Below, in pieces: positions 49,948-59,441 of a DNA stretch of 64,000 bases. The DNA comes from an uncultured Marinomonas sp. Lineage in GTDB: Bacteria > Pseudomonadota > Gammaproteobacteria > Pseudomonadales > Marinomonadaceae. Under the pieces are notes generated by a model. It was not told where the DNA came from and searched no databases. It worked only from the letters and a program-made list of their open reading frames with translations. The number at the start of each line of letters is the position of its first letter. The first letter of the stretch is position 1. A program made the position numbers and the translations under genes. The DNA lies in contig CANLRQ010000006.1 of assembly GCA_947493575.1 (NCBI GenBank), positions 89,184-153,183 of the forward strand. The letters are read 5' to 3'.

Positions 49948-50975
49948 GGAATAGTATTTAATATAGGCTTTATTTTTTCTAAAACTTGCTCTAGGTCTAT
50001 ATCAGACATGGCATCAGGATCGTGCACACGAGCTGCCCAAGCTAGCTCTGAACTAGGTTTCCCGTACTCTTGCTCTGCCAATTCATCGTATACACTGACC
50101 ACCTTATCTAGGTCTTTATATGGTCCCGTTCTTTTGGGGTTAGAATGGGCATACAATCCCACCACAGGAGTCCCCACTAGTGTTGCAATATGTGCAGGCC
50201 CAGTATCAGGAGAAATAACCAACGCACTAGAATGAATCACACTCATCATTTGAGCTATAGAAGTTTTGCCCACTAAATTAATCACCGCTGTTTTTTCTAT
50301 CGCAGGATCATCAAGTAAAGTATTAGCAAAGTTTACTTCTTGCTGGGCAGGACTACCCGTCAAAACCACAGGGATGGCTCTTTCAGCAAAAAAATGAATT
50401 AAGGATTGATAACCTGCTAACGTCCAATTGCGCTCCTGCTTTGAAGCACTAGGATTAATAACAACATATTTTGGAGGTAGATTTACAGCCAATGATTCCA
50501 AAGTTATATCACTCTTTAGAGGCAACTCTTTAACATCAATCGCTTCTGCCAAAGAAAATAACGCATCTAGAACATGAGGCCCTCTTGGCTCAGGAGCCAG
50601 CTCATTAACAAACCAATGTTGCTTTTCGCGAGAATGGCTTAACGCAAAGCCGACCCTTGTGTTTGCTTTGACCATCCGGCTTAAAATACTCGCCCGTAAT
50701 GACCATTGCATATGAAGCAATACATCAAACGAGATACTAGCCAGTTTTTGTCTTATTGCTAACATTCCTTTTATACCCGTTTTTTTATCATAGACACATA
50801 CATTCACATCGGGTATATGACGCACTATATGTGCTTCTAAAGGGCTGGTTATCCATGTTATTTTAGCATTTGGGTAGCGCTTTTTTATCGCAGTAACAAC
50901 TAACATGGCATGGCAAACATCTCCTAAAGCGGAAAGACGAAGAATAGCAATGTGATTAATCTTATCTAAATTCAT
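49944..50975 (-). CDS. Glycosyltransferase family 9 (LPS heptosyltransferase-like)
   Basis: This 343-residue protein begins IAILRLSALGDVCHAMLVV, the typical GT9 N-terminus. It has the donor-binding signature VISPDTGPAHIATLVGTPVVGLYAHSNPKRTGPY near residue 250, and VVINPSASKQERNW for the second Rossmann half. GT9 enzymes transfer heptose from ADP-heptose to Kdo or heptose of the LPS inner core. The neighbouring kdkA and acyltransferase genes agree with LPS assembly. Whether it is heptosyltransferase I or another GT9 type is unclear. Confidence 0.85.
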   Translation of the reverse strand: MNLDKINHIAILRLSALGDVCHAMLVVTAIKKRYPNAKITWITSPLEAHIVRHIPDVNVCVYDKKTGIKGMLAIRQKLASISFDVLLHMQWSLRASILSRMVKANTRVGFALSHSREKQHWFVNELAPEPRGPHVLDALFSLAEAIDVKELPLKSDITLESLAVNLPPKYVVINPSASKQERNWTLAGYQSLIHFFAERAIPVVLTGSPAQQEVNFANTLLDDPAIEKTAVINLVGKTSIAQMMSVIHSSALVISPDTGPAHIATLVGTPVVGLYAHSNPKRTGPYKDLDKVVSVYDELAEQEYGKPSSELAWAARVHDPDAMSDIDLEQVLEKIKPILNTIP

Positions 50976-51096
50976 TTTGCCTCAAGTACTGCGTTCAAAC
51001 GGTGTCTATTATAGAATACCTGACAACATAAAGTGAGTCAGAAAAATCGAACTCACCAAGCCTTTATTTATATTAAGTGTAAAACTGATCAAAAAG

Positions 51097-51801
51097 ATGC
51101 CACAAAGACAATTAGTTAGTAAAAATATTGAGTTATTAATCAGTGACACTGCGCTACCCATCACTGCTGATTGGTTTTCAGCAGATCATTGGCAATCAAG
51201 AAATGAATTAGTTGGCACTGCATCAGGCCGAGGGACAGTTTGGTTTATCAAAAACACACATGGAAGCTTTGTACTACGGAAATATCGGCGTGGAGGCTTC
51301 ATTGCAAAATTTATAAAATACCGCTTTTTATTTGAAGGTTGGCAAAAAGCTCGCCCTTTCCAAGAATTAAGTTTACTTGAGTCCATGTTTCAACAGGGTC
51401 TTCCCGTTCCTAAACCTATTGCAGGCATGATTACAAAACAGCATGGCTTTTACGAAGCACTACTTTTAACCGCAACTCTAGATAATACAAATGAGTTATT
51501 TGAACTCATTCAAAAATCACATCCTATTGATTGGCATAATGTTGGACGCACCATCAAGAATTTTCACCAGTCTGGTTTTTTTCATTCCGACTTAAATTGC
51601 CATAACATTTTAATCGATGACACTGGCAAAGTTTGGTTAATTGATTTTGACAAATGTGACCATCGAACACCTTCACCAGATTGGCAAGAAAACAATTTAC
51701 AACGTCTTTTACGATCATTAAACAAAGAACAACAAAAACACAGTGCATTTCACTTCACCGAAGCACATTGGGCGCTATTGTTAGAAGGGTATTATGGCTA
51801 A
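51097..51801 (+). CDS. kdkA: 3-deoxy-D-manno-octulosonic acid (Kdo) kinase
   Basis: KdkA phosphorylates Kdo of the LPS inner core. The 234-residue protein has the kinase-like core: GRGTVWFIKNTHGSFVLRKYRRGGFI for nucleotide binding, FHSDLNCHNILIDDTGKVWLIDFDKCDH for the catalytic and metal-binding aspartates near residue 165. This fits KdkA of Haemophilus and Vibrio, which have a single Kdo. It overlaps the acyltransferase gene by eight bases and is divergent from the GT9 gene. Confidence 0.88.
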   Translation: MPQRQLVSKNIELLISDTALPITADWFSADHWQSRNELVGTASGRGTVWFIKNTHGSFVLRKYRRGGFIAKFIKYRFLFEGWQKARPFQELSLLESMFQQGLPVPKPIAGMITKQHGFYEALLLTATLDNTNELFELIQKSHPIDWHNVGRTIKNFHQSGFFHSDLNCHNILIDDTGKVWLIDFDKCDHRTPSPDWQENNLQRLLRSLNKEQQKHSAFHFTEAHWALLLEGYYG

Positions 51802-52726
51802 GCCGAAAAAAGAAAGTACATTAAATCAAAGCATTTGGCCTTATTTAGCGCCTCAGTATTGGATTACCTGGTTTGGCGTTGGTATTGCTTGGCTCTTGGC
51901 ACACATTCCTTGGAAGTTACAACGTTTCTTAGGCAAGAATATTGGTCGACTGTTATATAAATTAAGTGCCCGCAGGCGAAATATTTGTCTTACCAACTTA
52001 ACACTTTGCTACCCTGAAATGGCCAAGGATGAACGAGAGTCCTTGGCAAAACGCCATTTTGAAAGCATGGGAATAGGGGTATTTGAAATGTTAATAAGCT
52101 GGTTTTTTTCAGTTGAACATTCTGCTCCTCGTGTTACTTTTTCAGGTGAAGCTCTCTTAGAAGAAACATTCAAACAAGGCAAAGGTTGCGTCATTATCGG
52201 TGGGCACTTTTCTTCTTTAGATCTTTGCGGCGGTCAAATGACTCGATTTGTAAAGGTACACCCAATTTATAAATTACAGAGTAACCCCGTATTAAATTGG
52301 ATAATGGAACGTCAAAGAGAACGAACGTTTGAAAAAACTATTGAACGAAGCAATATGCGCGAGGTTGTAAAATCGCTAAAAAGCAACCGGGCTGTTTGGT
52401 ATGCAATAGATCAGGATTACGGTAGGAAAGCCTCCGTATTTGCGCCATTCTTCGGTGTAAACTGCGCCACCATCGCCCATATAGGTAAAGTCTCTAGAAT
52501 TACAGACGCTCCAGTTCTGCTGTACGACTACTACCGAACAAAAACTGGGTATCATATTTCTCTACAACCCACTCCAGAAGGCTTCCCATTTATGGACGAT
52601 ACAGAGAATGCAACGGCTATGAACAAAATGATGGAACAATTAATCAATAGTAAAAAAGAACAATATTTCTGGACTCATAGACGTTTTAAAACGCAAGAAA
52701 ATGAGGATGACAAAGGGCCATATTAG
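51794..52726 (+). CDS. Lipid A late acyltransferase (LpxL/LpxM type)
   Basis: This 310-residue inner-membrane enzyme adds a secondary acyl chain to Kdo-lipid A. The H(X4)D catalytic motif is HFSSLD near residue 135 (preceded by KGCVIIGG), and other conserved parts are VWYAIDQDYGRKASVFAPFFG and YFWTHRRFKT. A hydrophobic N-terminal region (WITWFGVGIAWLLAHIPW) anchors it. The motifs do not tell LpxL from LpxM or LpxP. It overlaps kdkA, so the two are coupled. Confidence 0.9.
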   Translation: MAKPKKESTLNQSIWPYLAPQYWITWFGVGIAWLLAHIPWKLQRFLGKNIGRLLYKLSARRRNICLTNLTLCYPEMAKDERESLAKRHFESMGIGVFEMLISWFFSVEHSAPRVTFSGEALLEETFKQGKGCVIIGGHFSSLDLCGGQMTRFVKVHPIYKLQSNPVLNWIMERQRERTFEKTIERSNMREVVKSLKSNRAVWYAIDQDYGRKASVFAPFFGVNCATIAHIGKVSRITDAPVLLYDYYRTKTGYHISLQPTPEGFPFMDDTENATAMNKMMEQLINSKKEQYFWTHRRFKTQENEDDKGPY

Positions 52727-52736
52727 TTCTAATTTA

Positions 52737-52928
52737 CTAACTTAAGGATTGAACTCGACCTACTTCGCCCGTATCAAGCCTAACCTTAATTCCGTGAGGA
52801 TGGCTTGGAGATTTTGTTAGTAATCTTTCCACTTTACCTTGTGTAAGATGCCCAGAAGCTTGATCTTCTTTTTGAACAATATTTACTTTTGAACCAATTT
52901 TAATACTGGCTCTGGTAGGTACAGTCAT
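52737..52928 (-). CDS. YwbE family protein
   Basis: This 63-residue protein (IKIGSKVNIVQKEDQASGHLTQGKV then HPHGIKVRLDTGEVGRVQSL) matches the small YwbE/DUF2196 family, which looks like a single beta-barrel domain. No function is established. It converges on the acyltransferase gene, ending 10 bases away. Confidence 0.85.
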   Translation of the reverse strand: MTVPTRASIKIGSKVNIVQKEDQASGHLTQGKVERLLTKSPSHPHGIKVRLDTGEVGRVQSLS

Positions 52929-52952
52929 AATACTTCCTAATAAACTTATGAA

Positions 52953-52983
52953 TGGAGCCTTTGCACGTATCGTCTCTCATGAC
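52953..52983 (+). repeat. Fragment of interspersed repeat family A
   Basis: GGAGCCTTTGCACGTATCG followed by CTCATGACC resembles the left end of family A, with an insertion between the TTGCACG and ATGA parts. The remainder is missing. Confidence 0.4.
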
Positions 52984-53006
52984 CGGGAGAAAAGGCCTCA
53001 TCTAGC

Positions 53007-53033
53007 AAAAAAAAACGCCTCACAAGAGGCGCC
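53007..53033 (-). terminator. Terminator downstream of the acidic protein gene
   Basis: The stem GCGCCTC/CGCCTC paired with GAGGCG (six to seven bases) is followed on the minus strand by a run of nine T. It lies 28 bases after the gene at 53061-53666. Confidence 0.8.
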
Positions 53034-53060
53034 TTCTCAATAAAAAAAGAGCGGATAGAT

Positions 53061-53666
53061 CTAACGAGTTTCCACTTCATCAAACTCTTCGTCATCATAT
53101 TCATCTGACAATTCAAACGCATCGTCGCCTAAATCATCGTTAACAAGCAATAAAGCTTCTTCATATGCGCCACCAAATTCAATTCGAGTAATATCATACA
53201 AATCATATTCGTAAGTATCATCAAACCAACGAGCATCAGAACCAATTTCTTCTAACTCGTAGGTCACAGCATCTGCTTTTAAAACTCGACCGATTTCGCA
53301 ACTGTCGCTTTCAGATTCTTCACGATGCAGAGTTACCAGACCATATTCTTCGCTGATATCAATTAGCAATTGACCAAGGTCACCTAACTCAAACTTAGGA
53401 ACATCAATCTCTTCTTCACGAAGTTCCAACACACGTTTTTGAAAATCATTAAACGGGGCAGGATGAACAAAATCGCTTATGTCTTCCAAAAACAATATTT
53501 GATAGCCATTAAGCCGAATGCTTTCATCCAACAATTGTATAACAACCATTTCTTCATTGGCTGCCACCACAAAACCATCACTCCAACCATCCGGACCTTC
53601 TAGGTCTTCGCGAAATATACGAACTAAATTATTTCGAGCACGAGCTTTTTCCAATTCGATGAGCAT
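53061..53666 (-). CDS. Acidic protein of unknown function
   Basis: I do not recognise this 201-residue protein. It starts MLIELEKARARNNLVRIFRED. Two related halves seem present: a GFVVAANEEMVVIQLLDES strand set near residue 35 and an IGRVLKADAVTYELEEIG set near residue 125, each followed by a YQILFLEDISD or YEYDLYDITRI segment. This may mean an internal duplication of a small beta-barrel (Sm/Tudor-like) domain. The C-terminal 30 residues are very acidic (DDEEFDEVETR). No membrane or signal segment is visible. It has its own terminator. Confidence 0.75.
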   Translation of the reverse strand: MLIELEKARARNNLVRIFREDLEGPDGWSDGFVVAANEEMVVIQLLDESIRLNGYQILFLEDISDFVHPAPFNDFQKRVLELREEEIDVPKFELGDLGQLLIDISEEYGLVTLHREESESDSCEIGRVLKADAVTYELEEIGSDARWFDDTYEYDLYDITRIEFGGAYEEALLLVNDDLGDDAFELSDEYDDEEFDEVETR

Positions 53667-53737
53667 GTTGGCTCCCTAAAGCAAAAGTAAAGAATTACAA
53701 GGTACTAGTGTAAACCCAGCCAGCTTGACTAACAATC

Positions 53738-54118
53738 TTATTGAACGACTTCATGCCAATTTTCTATGATTCCGCTCAAATCACCCAAGCCACACTCAGC
53801 TTGGACACCCTCTTTAGAGGTTTGGTAAAAGTCACTTTGATTATCAAACATGGCAACAATTTCTTCTCTAGCATCAGACATGTCTACTTTACGACTAACA
53901 CTGACACCACTTTTCTGAATAACGACATCAAAATTGCCTTGAATAAAATGGCTCATTTCTTCTTCATTTTCTGCAAAACGAATGTACTGTAAGACTTTCT
54001 GAATATCAGTTCGTGTTGTTAAATGTTCGCTAATCCAATCACCTATTACAGAGAATTCATAGTCCATTTGAACTCGATAACCTAATTCATCTTCACTATA
54101 TGCTATTTCATAGTCCAT
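53738..54118 (-). CDS. YacL/UPF0231-like acidic protein
   Basis: This 126-residue protein begins MDYEIAYSEDELGYRVQMDYEFSVIGDW and ends with a CGLGDLSGIIENWHEVV segment. Both ends, and the length, resemble E. coli YacL (UPF0231). The match is by eye and partial. No function is known. It lies nine bases downstream of the ylqF stop on the same strand, so the two are probably cotranscribed. Confidence 0.6.
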   Translation of the reverse strand: MDYEIAYSEDELGYRVQMDYEFSVIGDWISEHLTTRTDIQKVLQYIRFAENEEEMSHFIQGNFDVVIQKSGVSVSRKVDMSDAREEIVAMFDNQSDFYQTSKEGVQAECGLGDLSGIIENWHEVVQ

Positions 54119-54127
54119 GGTCGTTAC

Positions 54128-55138
54128 TCACTTTTCTTCTGACGCATTATTCGTAGAACCATCATTCAATGCTTCTGTTACTTCTAGTTTAGCTCTATAT
54201 TCTTTATTTTTCTGCTGCTGTCTTTGTGGAATAGCCGCATCTAACCGAGCTTGTTTTGCCGCTTCTTTTGCCGCTTTTACTTCTTCTACTTGACGCTCTT
54301 CCTCAGCAATCATACTTGGAGTTTCCATGACAAATGGACAAACAATACCTGCTCGGGTGTCCGTTAAGAAAACTTCCGCTGCTTTATGCATATCCACTTT
54401 CCCTCCAGCTCTAAGACCTCCGCGCTTTTGACCAATGATGGTTAACACTTCATCGGATGTTGCAGGCATTTCTTTGATTTTATAACGTGTCATTAAAGCA
54501 TCTGGATAGTGCTCCATAAAAAAAGTAATACCGTCTAAAGCGACCAATTCATAATCTATTGCCGTGTTTCTTACTGCCCCTGTAACCGCCAAACGGTAAC
54601 TTGCTCTCGGGTTTTCAATTTTTGGCCACAAAATGCCCGGGGTATCCAGTATTTGAAACTCAGGAGTTACTTTGAGTTTTTGTTGGCCTTTCGTTACAGC
54701 AGGTTCATCTCCTACTTTGGCAACACGTTTCCCTATTAAAGCATTCATCAAACTGGATTTGCCAACATTAGGAATACCAGCAATCATTGCCCGTATAGGC
54801 TTCTCAGCCGTTCCACGATGAGGCACAAGACGTTTTACCCATTGATTGAGGTTATGCAAATCCGTTTTATCCATGGTCGAAAACGGTTGAGCCGTAATAG
54901 AATCATTATCACGCCAATGGTTTAACCAAAGAGTAATACGATCCGCATCCGCCAAGTCTTTCTTATTTAATAAACGTAGCACTGGAACATTACCACGCAA
55001 CGTAGATAACATTGGGTTTTGGCTAGAATCGGGGATTCGTGCATCAAGCACTTCTATTACAAGATCCACTTGAGACATGACATTTTCAATTTCACGTCTC
55101 GCCTTATTCATGTGTCCGGGAAACCACTGAACGCTCAC
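54128..55138 (-). CDS. ylqF: Ribosome biogenesis GTPase YlqF/RbgA
   Basis: This 336-residue GTPase has circularly permuted motifs: DLVIEVLDARIPDSSQN first, then G4 LNKKDLAD, then G1 GIPNVGKSSLMNAL near residue 130, and G3 LDTPGILWP near residue 175. The opening VQWFPGHMNKARREI is diagnostic. In Bacillus the protein helps late 50S subunit assembly; in gammaproteobacteria its role is less studied. The C-terminus ends in a basic, glutamine-rich tail. It forms a unit with the YacL-like gene. Confidence 0.92.
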   Translation of the reverse strand: MSVQWFPGHMNKARREIENVMSQVDLVIEVLDARIPDSSQNPMLSTLRGNVPVLRLLNKKDLADADRITLWLNHWRDNDSITAQPFSTMDKTDLHNLNQWVKRLVPHRGTAEKPIRAMIAGIPNVGKSSLMNALIGKRVAKVGDEPAVTKGQQKLKVTPEFQILDTPGILWPKIENPRASYRLAVTGAVRNTAIDYELVALDGITFFMEHYPDALMTRYKIKEMPATSDEVLTIIGQKRGGLRAGGKVDMHKAAEVFLTDTRAGIVCPFVMETPSMIAEEERQVEEVKAAKEAAKQARLDAAIPQRQQQKNKEYRAKLEVTEALNDGSTNNASEEK

Positions 55139-55341
55139 TTACACACCTCTTTATGCTAATTAATGCGGCGCATGATAACACAAACGCTTGCTTATTCTTT
55201 TCATGAAATCGGCTTTTCGAACAATACTTAAAAAATTGAGTTTTTCTCTATACTTGAGTGAATAAGGCTTCTCTTTTTAGAGGAGTTATCAGTAATCCGT
55301 ACCAATAAATTTAAACGCTTGAAACATTAATAATTCATATA

Positions 55342-55380
55342 GAAAAAGCGTATCCCATACAATGGAATACGCTTTTTTTT
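55342..55380. terminator. Terminator downstream of chemoreceptor 1
   Basis: The stem AAAAAGCGTAT / ATACGCTTTTT, extended by CCA/TGG, lies 26 bases past the chemoreceptor stop codon, with T runs usable on both strands. Confidence 0.88.
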
Positions 55381-55405
55381 AAACAAAATTTTATCCAGTT
55401 TATAA

Positions 55406-57022
55406 TTATACTTTAAAGAAACTTAACCTTTCTTGAACATCAGAACTACTTGTTGCCATTTCACTACCTGCATCGTTTGCTAGCTCAGCACTTTTTTCAG
55501 TCAATTGCTGCACATAATGCATTTTCTTAGTAATGTCATCAGATACTGTATTTTGCATTTCAGATGATTCAGCTATACCTTGAGCTTGCTCCGTAATCTG
55601 ATCAATTTGCTGCATAATAACATTCGTTAATTCATGTGTTTTTTCAACTTGCCCACGTGACGATTCAACCATATCTATACTCACTCCCATTTGATCGACA
55701 GCTTGTGAGCTAACACCACTTAAATGAGACAATAATGTTTCAATCTCATTTACACTGTCTTGTGAACGTTGCGCCAAACCTCGAACCTCATCAGCAACAA
55801 CAGCAAAGCCGCGCCCTTGCTCTCCAGCTCTAGCAGCTTCAATAGCCGCATTTAAAGCAAGTAAGTTAGTTTGTTCAGATATTCCACGAATAACATCAAG
55901 AATTTTTTCTATATTAGAAGTTTCATCTTGTAACTTTGATACGACCCCCCCTGTTTCCTTAAGAGAAGAAACCAGCTCATTTATTGCTGACAAGGTAACA
56001 TCTGCTGTCGACAGGCTCTCTTTAGCTACTTTCTTAATATCATTAGCCGCATTAACTGAATGCTTCGTACTGTCAAAAATCCCCTTATTAGTTAATGACA
56101 TTTGCTCCAATGACACAACAATTTGAGCCGCACTGTCTGTTACGTCCATAGAAACTCGACCAATATTTTGATTGGTTTTCAGAACATTACTGCTATTTTC
56201 GTTAATTTGATCAACAGAGCCTAAAACATCTGCCATAACATGACGTAAATTTTGCGTTGTTAAGTTAATTGAGTTGGCTAAGTCTGTTAATTCATCCGAA
56301 CCATCAACGGCTTCAACCGGTTTATTTAAATATCCTTCGGCCATTTGTTTTGCAGCTTCTCGTAAAGAGTGTATACGAGTCACAATATTATTAGAAATCC
56401 AAAAGCCCAAACCTAAAGAAAGAATAAGCACAAGGATAACAAAAATCCAAAAGTCTCGATTCACATCATCAATTAAAGCTTGCCCATGTTGCTGTGCAAG
56501 ATTTGCCTGATCATTAGCATCAGATGTTAATTGCGATATGTACTCAATTAGCTCTCCATAGGATGTAATAAATGCTGAAAATATAGGGAAAGGAGCTTTA
56601 TTATCAGGAGCCGTTTCCATTGCAGAAACAAACACCTTTGTTTTTGACTGGAAGTCATTCACCAAGGTAGAAAGCGTATTTATAACTTGATCATCGCCCA
56701 CAAAAGAACGTTCAAGTTGTGTTAGTAATTTAGGTGTCTCAGAATAACTTTTAGAAATGGAAGAAAGATAATCAGGAATTTGTTTATCGAGTGACAAGAG
56801 ATAAGCGATTTGTAACCCTCTTACATTTAGTACAATATCTACTTGCCTAGCCTTTATGTGCTCAATATCGAGAGAAACACTGTAGTTATCATTATAAAAT
56901 CGACTAAACTCATTCGCAATATCACTGGTTTTCCCTCTGATCAAACTCATTGCGATCAAAAACACAATAATAATAGATAACATCAAGACGAAAAGCTTCG
57001 TCTTCATTGACAAGTTATTCAT
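55406..57022 (-). CDS. Methyl-accepting chemotaxis protein
   Basis: This 538-residue chemoreceptor has a first membrane helix (residues about 9-26) and a helical periplasmic sensor of about 160 residues. The second helix, FWIFVILVLILSLGLGFWI, lies near residue 190. A HAMP domain follows, then the signalling tip [20 protein letters not shown] and [18 protein letters not shown]. The sensor looks like a four-helix bundle with no obvious ligand motif. There is no C-terminal CheR-binding pentapeptide; it ends in RLSFFKV. Confidence 0.93.
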   Translation of the reverse strand: MNNLSMKTKLFVLMLSIIIVFLIAMSLIRGKTSDIANEFSRFYNDNYSVSLDIEHIKARQVDIVLNVRGLQIAYLLSLDKQIPDYLSSISKSYSETPKLLTQLERSFVGDDQVINTLSTLVNDFQSKTKVFVSAMETAPDNKAPFPIFSAFITSYGELIEYISQLTSDANDQANLAQQHGQALIDDVNRDFWIFVILVLILSLGLGFWISNNIVTRIHSLREAAKQMAEGYLNKPVEAVDGSDELTDLANSINLTTQNLRHVMADVLGSVDQINENSSNVLKTNQNIGRVSMDVTDSAAQIVVSLEQMSLTNKGIFDSTKHSVNAANDIKKVAKESLSTADVTLSAINELVSSLKETGGVVSKLQDETSNIEKILDVIRGISEQTNLLALNAAIEAARAGEQGRGFAVVADEVRGLAQRSQDSVNEIETLLSHLSGVSSQAVDQMGVSIDMVESSRGQVEKTHELTNVIMQQIDQITEQAQGIAESSEMQNTVSDDITKKMHYVQQLTEKSAELANDAGSEMATSSSDVQERLSFFKV

Positions 57023-57112
57023 AACAAACCTCTTTATTTTTATAAGATTATACAGTCTTAGAATAAATTCTATGCAGATAAATCAGCCATTGAAAATAAG
57101 TAGTTGTTCCTA

Positions 57113-57262
57113 GAGGAGGTGCGAAGAAATCTACAAAGCCTCGCAGAGCGCGGTTTAAAAGACTGCTTTACATTCGGTAATAAATCTGCCATTAGATACT
57201 CGGTTCGAATAGCAGAATTTTACCCACATACCGTAATAAGAGTGCTTATTCGCACCGTCTCT
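57113..57262 (+). repeat. Interspersed repeat family B, copy 3
   Basis: The copy begins GAGGAGGTGCGAAGAAATCTAC and ends GTGCTTATTCGCACCG. The core GATACTCGGTTCGAATAGCAGAATTTTACCCACAT matches copy 2 in the same orientation. It occupies about half of the 317-base gap between the two chemoreceptor genes; the remainder shows nothing else clear. Confidence 0.72.
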
Positions 57263-57339
57263 CTACTAAATCAGATTAGCGTATAAAGTAGAAAAAGTCT
57301 GTAAAAACAAGAATTAAAAGCCATTTACTTAAGAAGAAG

Positions 57340-59343
57340 TTATGTTCTACCAAAAGTAAAAGAGCCAGCTAATGTGCGCAAATTCACAGCTAGTGTAGAT
57401 TGCTGTTCTGCGGCGTCCATTATTTGAGAACCTGCATCTGAATTTACCGATGAAAGTGTATCAATACTACCCACTTTCTCAGCGATTTCCCCCGTTGCAA
57501 CCACCTGATCTTGTGTAATAGAAGTGACTTGCACGCATAACAAATTAATATGAGCAACAGAGTCCTGAATATCACTAAGTTGACCTGATAATACCTCAGT
57601 TTGCTGAACCGAACCGTCTACTTTGGCTGTAGATGCTTCAATAGTGGTTGCGACATTATCCGCATCCAATTGAAAACGAGTCACCATAGATTCAATTTGA
57701 TCAGTAGATTCTTGAGTTCTCTGTGCTAAAGTTCTCACTTCATCAGCAACAACAGCAAAACCTCGCCCTTGCTCTCCTGCTCTTGCAGCTTCAATTGCTG
57801 CATTCAGGGCAAGGAGGTTAGTTTGTTCCGCGACAGATTTAATTACATCCACAATGGAATGTATTTCTCCACTACTAGCACGCAGCTGTTTCACTTGCTC
57901 GTTCGCTTTAAACATTTCTTCTTTTAGCTGTCTCATATTTTGAACCGTTAACGAGACACCTTCTACGCCATTTCGAGTATTTTCTTCAACGAGGCTGGCA
58001 GACTGTAAAATATTTTCAGTGCTTGAAGACACCTCTTTAATAGAGGAAGAAACTTCTTCAGTTGCTGCTGCGACTTGAGTGGTTTCATTTTTTTGTTGAT
58101 CAAGATTGCCTGCTGTAGAAGAAGTAATCCGCGTAGTTTCTTCTGAAGCGGTAGCGAGTTGAATACTGTGTGTTTCTATTTGACTGAGAGCCTGTTCAAA
58201 GGTTTCCATCATATTATTAAAGTAACTGGCGCAGCTGCCTAATTCATCCGAAGATAAAACACGACTTCTTACAGAAACGTCCTTTTTTTCAGATGCTTGC
58301 GACATAGATTGGATCAAGGATTGTATCTGGCTGCCTAATTGACGAACAAATAAAGTAACAATGACCGCGACAATCCCAATAACACCAATGGAAATAATAT
58401 CAAAAATCCATATTTCCATAGTAATTGCATCTAATTCATCACGCGCATCAACAAGAATGTCATTAGATAGCTTATCTTCCATTTCTTTCAAAGCATTAAT
58501 ACGATCAGTAGCTACAGAAAACCATTCCTGTGAAGGCACATCAAAACCACCCTCAATGTATTTCATCAGGGCTGTTGCTCTCATAGATTCAACGGTAGAG
58601 AATGCATCTTGTTCTGCTAAATCATCGAAGAAATTTATTTGCTCTCCTGAAGCAAGCGTTTTGAAATTATTCAAATAGGTATCTTGTTCTGTTACTAACT
58701 GAACCATGCGTTGAAACTGACTATCTTGAAAAGAACGATTATTAAAAACCGCACTCATTACAGCGCGTTCTATGCCCGCCCTTTCTTTTGCTTGTAGAAA
58801 ATTAAAATACGCCCTCAACTGCATTACTAAGTGAGCGTTATCATTCAACAATGCAGAGATTGAGCTAACCGATAATAAGTTTGCGTTTAGACCTGTATAA
58901 AAAGGAATCGCTTCATTAAGATTAATAGATCTCTGGTCAACTTTATTACGTATGCCATTTAATTGACTAATTTTTGAGTTGATCGAGTTATTTATACTCA
59001 CTATGGAAGATGTTAAGGAATCATTAGAAAGGTGAGCAGTTTCTTTTTGCTGACTCTCTAGCGCTTCATCGGTCAGTTTTCGCTGATTATTTAGCTTAAC
59101 CCTAAACTGATTATCTCCTTCTGCAGCACTTAGAGTTCCTGCAGTCAGCCCTCTTTCTTTTTGTAATTCATGTACTAATTTACTACTAACGATCGAATAG
59201 TTTAATAATTCAGTTAATTGAAGTATCGAATTACGATTTTGAAAATTATCATAGGTTTTCTGCCCTGAAAAAAACAATAAACCAGCCAATAGTGGAAACA
59301 ATAAAACAAATAATTTCTTTTTAAATGACAGATGTTTAAACAC
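57340..59343 (-). CDS. Methyl-accepting chemotaxis protein with NIT sensor
   Basis: The gene probably starts at a GTG (59341-59343) with AGAGGA nine bases upstream, giving 667 residues from [16 protein letters not shown]. An in-frame ATG-led frame reaches 59577, but those 78 codons run through a family A repeat and add no receptor-like sequence. A first helix is followed by a long sensor that resembles the NIT (nitrate/nitrite) domain: [20 protein letters not shown] and [12 protein letters not shown] second helix ([21 protein letters not shown]), HAMP and the signalling tip [20 protein letters not shown] follow. The ligand is a prediction. Confidence 0.9.
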   Translation of the reverse strand: MFKHLSFKKKLFVLLFPLLAGLLFFSGQKTYDNFQNRNSILQLTELLNYSIVSSKLVHELQKERGLTAGTLSAAEGDNQFRVKLNNQRKLTDEALESQQKETAHLSNDSLTSSIVSINNSINSKISQLNGIRNKVDQRSINLNEAIPFYTGLNANLLSVSSISALLNDNAHLVMQLRAYFNFLQAKERAGIERAVMSAVFNNRSFQDSQFQRMVQLVTEQDTYLNNFKTLASGEQINFFDDLAEQDAFSTVESMRATALMKYIEGGFDVPSQEWFSVATDRINALKEMEDKLSNDILVDARDELDAITMEIWIFDIISIGVIGIVAVIVTLFVRQLGSQIQSLIQSMSQASEKKDVSVRSRVLSSDELGSCASYFNNMMETFEQALSQIETHSIQLATASEETTRITSSTAGNLDQQKNETTQVAAATEEVSSSIKEVSSSTENILQSASLVEENTRNGVEGVSLTVQNMRQLKEEMFKANEQVKQLRASSGEIHSIVDVIKSVAEQTNLLALNAAIEAARAGEQGRGFAVVADEVRTLAQRTQESTDQIESMVTRFQLDADNVATTIEASTAKVDGSVQQTEVLSGQLSDIQDSVAHINLLCVQVTSITQDQVVATGEIAEKVGSIDTLSSVNSDAGSQIMDAAEQQSTLAVNLRTLAGSFTFGRT

Positions 59344-59441
59344 GTATTTAGTCCTCTGATTACACCTATGCTTCAGTGCATAATAAAACCCAATCGGAAT
59401 AATAATTAGATTCACAAAAAAAAACAAACTATTAACACATT

